Source of the DNA: Cercis canadensis
Taxonomy: Eukaryota > Streptophyta > Magnoliopsida > Fabales > Fabaceae
DNA: 64,000 nucleotides
Direction: 5' to 3'
Assembly (NCBI GenBank): GCA_003255065.1
Contig: QAOA01002143.1
Location: 111,969 to 175,968, forward strand
In this document: positions 59,234 to 64,000 of the stretch, piece after piece
Numbering within the stretch: position 1 is the first letter of the stretch
Layout: every line of letters begins with the position of its first letter
The notes under the pieces: generated by a model
Databases searched by the model: none
Seen by the model: only the letters and a program-made list of their open reading frames with translations
What the model was told of the DNA's origin: nothing
Position numbers and translations under genes: made by a program

Positions 59234-62049
59234 AGTAGTTGTATAATTATTTTAAAATGAATTTATTTTAGTGATGTATGTTACTAGGTTGTAAGTTTTA
59301 TGCTATGGTGCAATAAAGAACTGTGTGTGATGATAAATAGTTTGTGTGAAATGTATGAGATAATTGTCTTTATAAAGTTTTGAGGATTTTATTTCTTGAC
59401 CCTATAATTGTATATTAGATAGATTAGATTACAATGAGTGAGTGTGTTGTTATGAAGAAGTGAGTGTTGTTATGAGGGTTGAGAGTGTGTCCTAGTATGT
59501 ATTTGATTACTTATATGAAGTTATAATATAATAATAATTATTAGGTATAAGTAGTATTATTATTTTTTGTTGTATTGTGTGTGTTTTTTTTAATGTTGCC
59601 AAAGTTTATTTTGTTATGTTGTAGCCAATGTGTTTGAAGTGTAGTGAAAAAAGTGAAATTCACGTGAGGTAGCTTTAATTCGTGGTAATTGGTTGTGTAA
59701 CTAAATATGATGGCATGCAGATATATATATGTCGCCAATATATATTAGTTTAAATTGTGCTTCATTCAATTATCCGATAAAAGGCCAGAAGCCCTGTATT
59801 ACTCTTCGCTCATCAGTTTCATGACTTACTTGACCTAACAAAGTCTTTATGAAATGAGGTTCAAAGGCAGTTAGTGTAACAGCATGCATTACAAGTGAAG
59901 GGCCCAATTGTTCATATTATGTGGCTGTTAGGAGGACTTACAATAACAAAATAGGGGTAAAGTGAGTTAAAGGTGGCCCTTGAGGACGTTAAAGGGCAAT
60001 AATTGGGATGAGCAGAAGGTTGGGGGTTTTTAAAAAGGGAGATTAGGATTGGAGTGTGTTTGGAATTTAGTTTAAATGGTTTGACGTTGTGTTGTAATTA
60101 TTGTATTCTTATTTCTCCAATACATAGATTAATAATTGTTTTGTTCCCTTCTGTCTGAGAAAAGGAAAACAAATAAGAGAAAGGGAGAGAATTTTGCAGA
60201 CGTTAGCTATATTGTTAAAGAAGCGGCAGCTGCCACATAAGGAATGAGCATTCTCTAGGATATGGGCTTTTTTATTTTTTTAACATGAGATTCTTTTAGG
60301 TTGGTTGATTTATTTATTTTTAGTAGTTCTCGAATTCATTTATAATTGGGAGTTGTTTCCATTAACATTTCAGAAAAGGACAACTTGACCCCAAGATGGC
60401 TATAGTTAAGCAGAACCGAAATTGCGTGTGAGCTATGTTCATCTTAAGCGGGAAATTGAGAGATAATAATATTATAAGAATGGGATTGATGATGTGCACA
60501 TTTTTCCGTCAGTAATGTTATGTATAAAAGTTAACGGTATAACACTGACGTCAATTTTGAAGGTTACCCTAAACTGGGATTAGGATACTTATTTATACAA
60601 GTTGTAAGCTTACGGTATTTTTGCAATGGCTAGACATAGGAAATACAGTTCTCGTACAAGTAAGAACCAATTATTGAAATAAAATATTACACTATTTGGT
60701 AGGAAAAAATAAGTAGTTATAAATAAAATAGTAATGGAAACTTAGGACTTAGTCCCATATAAGATTTCCAAAAACTGGGATGGCCAATTGGGGAAATTGA
60801 TATTGGGCCTTTTCCAATTCAATTGGTTTTCAATGATGGGCCTGAAACATAGGGTTGGGTATTTTTAGTGAGGAGATTATTTGAAACCAAACCCAGCAAT
60901 GATTTACTGTTTTGGGCTATGTAGCTGGCTTTTCTATGGGTTGAAGCATTAAAATGTCCAGCCAAGTTAAAAATGCATTATTTGTAGGAAAAAAAAACAA
61001 AAAGATTATTATATAATTTTGATATTTATATAGTGTGTCATATTATATAAGAGTAAGATAGATGTGAACTATTTTTAAGTTTGTTTTAAAAAAATAAGAT
61101 ACACTATATTTATATTTAATAAAATATAAAAATAATGTATGCTTGTTATGTAAGTGTAGTATGATATGATTATGTGATATGTAGAATCGTCAGACAAATA
61201 TTTTATGTCACTCAAACATTTTTGTGTTTACAATAATATTATTGACAAAGTACACAGATTTTATTTTAAACTAACTGTTCTGTTTGGATATTAGGATTGG
61301 AGTATCTTAATTAATTAAATGAGTTATTTGCAAAAGTCATGACAAAGTGGGTTTTTGGGTCGATGGTGAAGACCCTCGTACTATTTGATCAAAAGGCAAG
61401 GATTTTATATGTGTTTGAAACATGAGGGGCATGCTTGGTTCGTATAAACCAGAGGAATGGTTAATTGGGGTGGACGGTGCGTGCTGGACGGACGGGATTG
61501 GGTCAACGTGGCAATGATACGAAAGCTAATTGATTGGTTGAATAAAGTTTGATTGAGAAATAAGAATTTTCACAATAATTTGTATGGAAAAAAATTGACT
61601 ATTAACAGTGATTTGAAAAGAATAAATTAGTCGTTAAATACTTTTTAATATCATTTTAATGTGTAAAAATTAAATGAATCCATCAATTTAGTCTTACTTA
61701 TTGAGGTATCATTATAGAAAGTTTACGGAACTTCCATGTTAAATATGTAATGTGACTGTCAATTGCAGATGTAACGTCTGAGTTAATTGAGGAAGTAAAA
61801 CTGCATCATTTTAAGAAGGTTTCATTTAAAGAGTAACGGTAAAAACGACTTGGGCAGATACCGTTTTGTGACTTTGTTAATTTTGTTTTTTTTTTTTTTA
61901 TGACAAGAAGCATAATAGATCCAACCCAGTTGTAAGAGTTGGATAATGGGTCGAAATATATCCGGGCCATTGACAGATAATGGATAATGGATAATGGTGA
62001 CAGTAGACAGCCAGCCAGGTCAGGTGAGTGAAATCCGAAGCATTATATT
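59234..62049. other. Intergenic AT-rich DNA
   Basis: I see no gene, RNA or well-bounded transposon here. Short open frames lack recognisable features. Confidence 0.45.
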
Positions 62050-62130
62050 TTGGACAAGGAGGTTGTTCAAACCCTTTCTGCGGCAAAATATAGCAATCGA
62101 AATTGCCCTCTATTTGCATTTGCAAACCCT

Positions 62131-62416
62131 ATGACCGTGTCCAAGAAGCGAAACCATCGTTATTCTGAACCTGAAAGTAGCAAACCAGTAGAATGGCAAC
62201 CCCCACCGCATGAGACAGCACAAGAGGAGCAAACCCCCCAAGAAACAGTGGACGAACAACCCTAATGGTGGTCTAACCCAGGAGCAAGAGCCCCATCCAC
62301 CTGAAAGCATGGCTGTAGATGATGATACTGAGGAAGAAGAAGCGCGGGAAGAAGAAGTTGTCGATGAAGAAGAAATCGAAGAGCAGGTCGAAACTGCACA
62401 AGTTTATCATTTATAG
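62131..62416 (+). pseudogene. Acidic N-terminal protein fragment with frameshift
   Basis: From an ATG at 62131 the frame reads MTVSKKRNHRYSEPESSKPV, then Gln/Pro/Glu-rich sequence to DEQP and a stop. The adjacent frame continues NPNGGLTQEQEPHPPESMAVDDD and a long Glu run (EEEEAREEEVVDEEEIEEQ), then stops at 62416. A 1-base indel around 62262 would join them. The composition (basic start, MAVDDD, poly-Glu) resembles N-termini of UBP1-associated RNA-binding proteins of the UBA2 group, but no RNA-recognition motif follows, so this is at best a fragment and the family call is weak. Confidence 0.4.
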
Positions 62417-62419
62417 GTC

Positions 62420-63915
62420 CCAGTATGAATTGTTTTCTCTTACTGTGAGAAAAGTACCACAGTTTGAATGCAATAATAGTGAACTTCCATTAACAAAACC
62501 ATTGGCTGCTTTAAATAAGGAAAGTCACGTACAAATAAACCAAAATAAAGAGAAACTAACCATTAAGCAGTAAAACAGAGCGTATGACAACAGGTAACAA
62601 GTAAAACAGTGCATAGCAAAGGAAGTGAAAAGGGTACAGAGAAAGAACCCAAACGTATTTGGACATGCAGTTCATGAAAGTTGCCTAAGCCAATAAATTT
62701 GTTGTTGGTAAGAGGGAGAACGTGGAGGGCGGTTGCATGCATGGGGAAAATGAAGTGTAAAGGGTACACGTAAACTGAGTCAACTCGGTGAAGGGGCACA
62801 TGTAACTCACGATGAGTCAACTGAGTGATGAAGATAATGGGTTTTTCGGCATGCACTCCACGTGAAAACATAACTCATTCATGGGCGAAAGAGTTGGAAC
62901 CTGTTACTGTTCGTGTTCAACAAGGTTGCTGAAAAATAGGTGAAGTACTTATTTCAATTAAATAAGTGCAGGTGCAGTGTTGGCATTAGCTGTTAGTTTA
63001 GTGTTTCTTAGGATATGAGCTGAGAAGTAGGAGTAGTTGTTATATTTGTTTTGTATTTAAACTGTTGAAGAGTTATCAGTAAAGGAAGTTTATTTCCAAT
63101 CAAACACGTATGTGGTATATTCTCACCCTAAGAACTGACTTAAGTCATCAAAATATCAGTGCAACTGTGAGTGGGACCTATTATGACCCACCTAGTGCAT
63201 ATACCTCTTGATGCAGTGAATCATGAATAAGCAGTTAGGTGGTTTCCAATTTTGTAGCAGTGAATCATTTTAAGTGGAATATTGTTTATTACTATTGTTT
63301 TGTACGGAATCTTCTGAACTTGAGCTGCGTCATATAATTCAATGTTACATTTTGATTCCTGTATTTGGCTTAATTGAAATTATATGTAGAAGCAAGTGAT
63401 GAAAACCTATATTCGAAGGGAGAAAACAAATTGTAGTTGGAATGCAATTAATTGAGTTGAAGGAAAAAACAATGGAATTAAAGCATATGAATGCCAGCAT
63501 AGGGTATTATAAGTGTAAACTGTAGGTGTCTTGCTTCAATCCCCCCTTAACTGATGTAGGATTCTCCCCCCTTTTTATGAATATTGTTAAGAAAATCCAG
63601 GGTTCAGGTATGCTATGGGGGTGGTAATGCCCGAAAACTGGAGTCGTGACGCCCACTGGTGTAAGTGGAGGAAGTCATAGGATAATTGTGATAGGACAAT
63701 TATCAATGTTTCAGTGAATAATATACGATTGCAATAAGACTTGGAAATTTAGACAGCTTTATTAATGCATAGTATAGATAGAATTAGTACATAAAGATAA
63801 ACTAATTTAATGGAACTATTAAAAAGAAAAATAATAAATAATGGACTTAAATCAAATCTTCTCCGTCATGCCTAAAAATTGAAATGTTTATTTTTTTTTT
63901 GTTACTAGTGTTTAC
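62420..63915. other. Intergenic DNA
   Basis: No gene recognised. The 102-codon minus-strand frame at 62563-62871 has no supporting features. Confidence 0.45.
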
Positions 63916-64000
63916 CTGGACGATAAGATCTCCATTGTGAGGGTGAGCTTCGGGAAGATCTTGAATATTAGGTTTTTGCTCCCACATTTGCTCATCATTT
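63916..64000 (-). CDS. Partial exon of a minus-strand gene running off the right edge
   Basis: Read on the minus strand, the last 85 bases are open (NDEQMWEQKPNIQDLPEAHP...) and end at a good donor, CGTCCAG|GTAAAC. Codon usage and the clean border look like a real exon, but too little is present to name the protein. Its 3' exons, if any, would lie to the left, yet I recognise none before 62420. Confidence 0.4.

Noticed and set aside
62563..62871. 102-codon minus-strand frame
   Set aside because: No family resemblance, no start or splice context; likely chance.

Overview
The window is nuclear DNA of a eudicot plant. The evidence is spliced genes with GT-AG introns, AT-rich intergenic DNA dense in small transposons, and plant-only gene families: a T-type cyclin with a plant tail, a chloroplast mTERF, an EPF peptide, PMEI-like inhibitors, a malectin/LRR receptor kinase and an ATL fragment. 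The species cannot be fixed from the sequence. A 382-base N gap (16126-16507) and several isolated n's mark a draft assembly, and some apparent repeats next to those n's are probably artefacts.

Layout. 1.9-5.8 kb (minus): nine-exon coiled-coil protein of unknown role. 7.7-14.2 kb (minus): cyclin T, the regulatory partner of CDK9-type kinase, with a long 5'UTR intron. 14.3-17 kb: intergenic, with a fold-back element, the gap and a hAT-like end. 17.4-19.8 kb (plus): plastid acetylornithine aminotransferase. 21.3-24.3 kb (plus): small TPR protein with an acidic tail. 26.9-27.2 kb (minus): small Cys-rich secreted peptide whose upstream start looks lost. 29.5-37.9 kb (minus): tandem array of four intact PMEI/invertase-inhibitor-like genes plus one chimeric pseudogene. 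39.5-40.8 kb: a Pack-MULE with long inverted repeats and a perfect 10-bp target duplication, carrying a captured heavy-metal-domain gene fragment. It lies about 240 bp upstream of a small membrane-protein gene at 41.0-41.6 kb (plus) that has MSA-like promoter motifs. 42.8-44.4 kb (minus): single-exon mTERF4 (BSM/RUG2 type). 47.3-47.9 kb (plus): EPF2-like stomatal patterning peptide. 49.0-56.2 kb (minus): LRR-malectin receptor kinase with an intact kinase but a decayed, 5'-truncated ectodomain. 56.5-59.2 kb: remains of an ATL RING-H2 gene mixed with direct repeats and a CACTA transposon end. 59.2-64 kb: mostly intergenic, with an acidic-protein fragment and the edge of an exon running off the right end.

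These are independent nuclear genes, not a pathway cluster. The only local family is the PMEI array, which shows duplication, shared promoters and unequal exchange. From memory, the order coiled-coil, TPR, PMEI, LRR-malectin kinase resembles Arabidopsis chromosome 1 around At1g56080-At1g56145; this needs a search. I found no convincing novel multi-gene system. The most interesting items are the Pack-MULE, the chimeric PMEI pseudogene, the EPF2-like gene, the decaying receptor and the duplicated flanks at single-n junctions.
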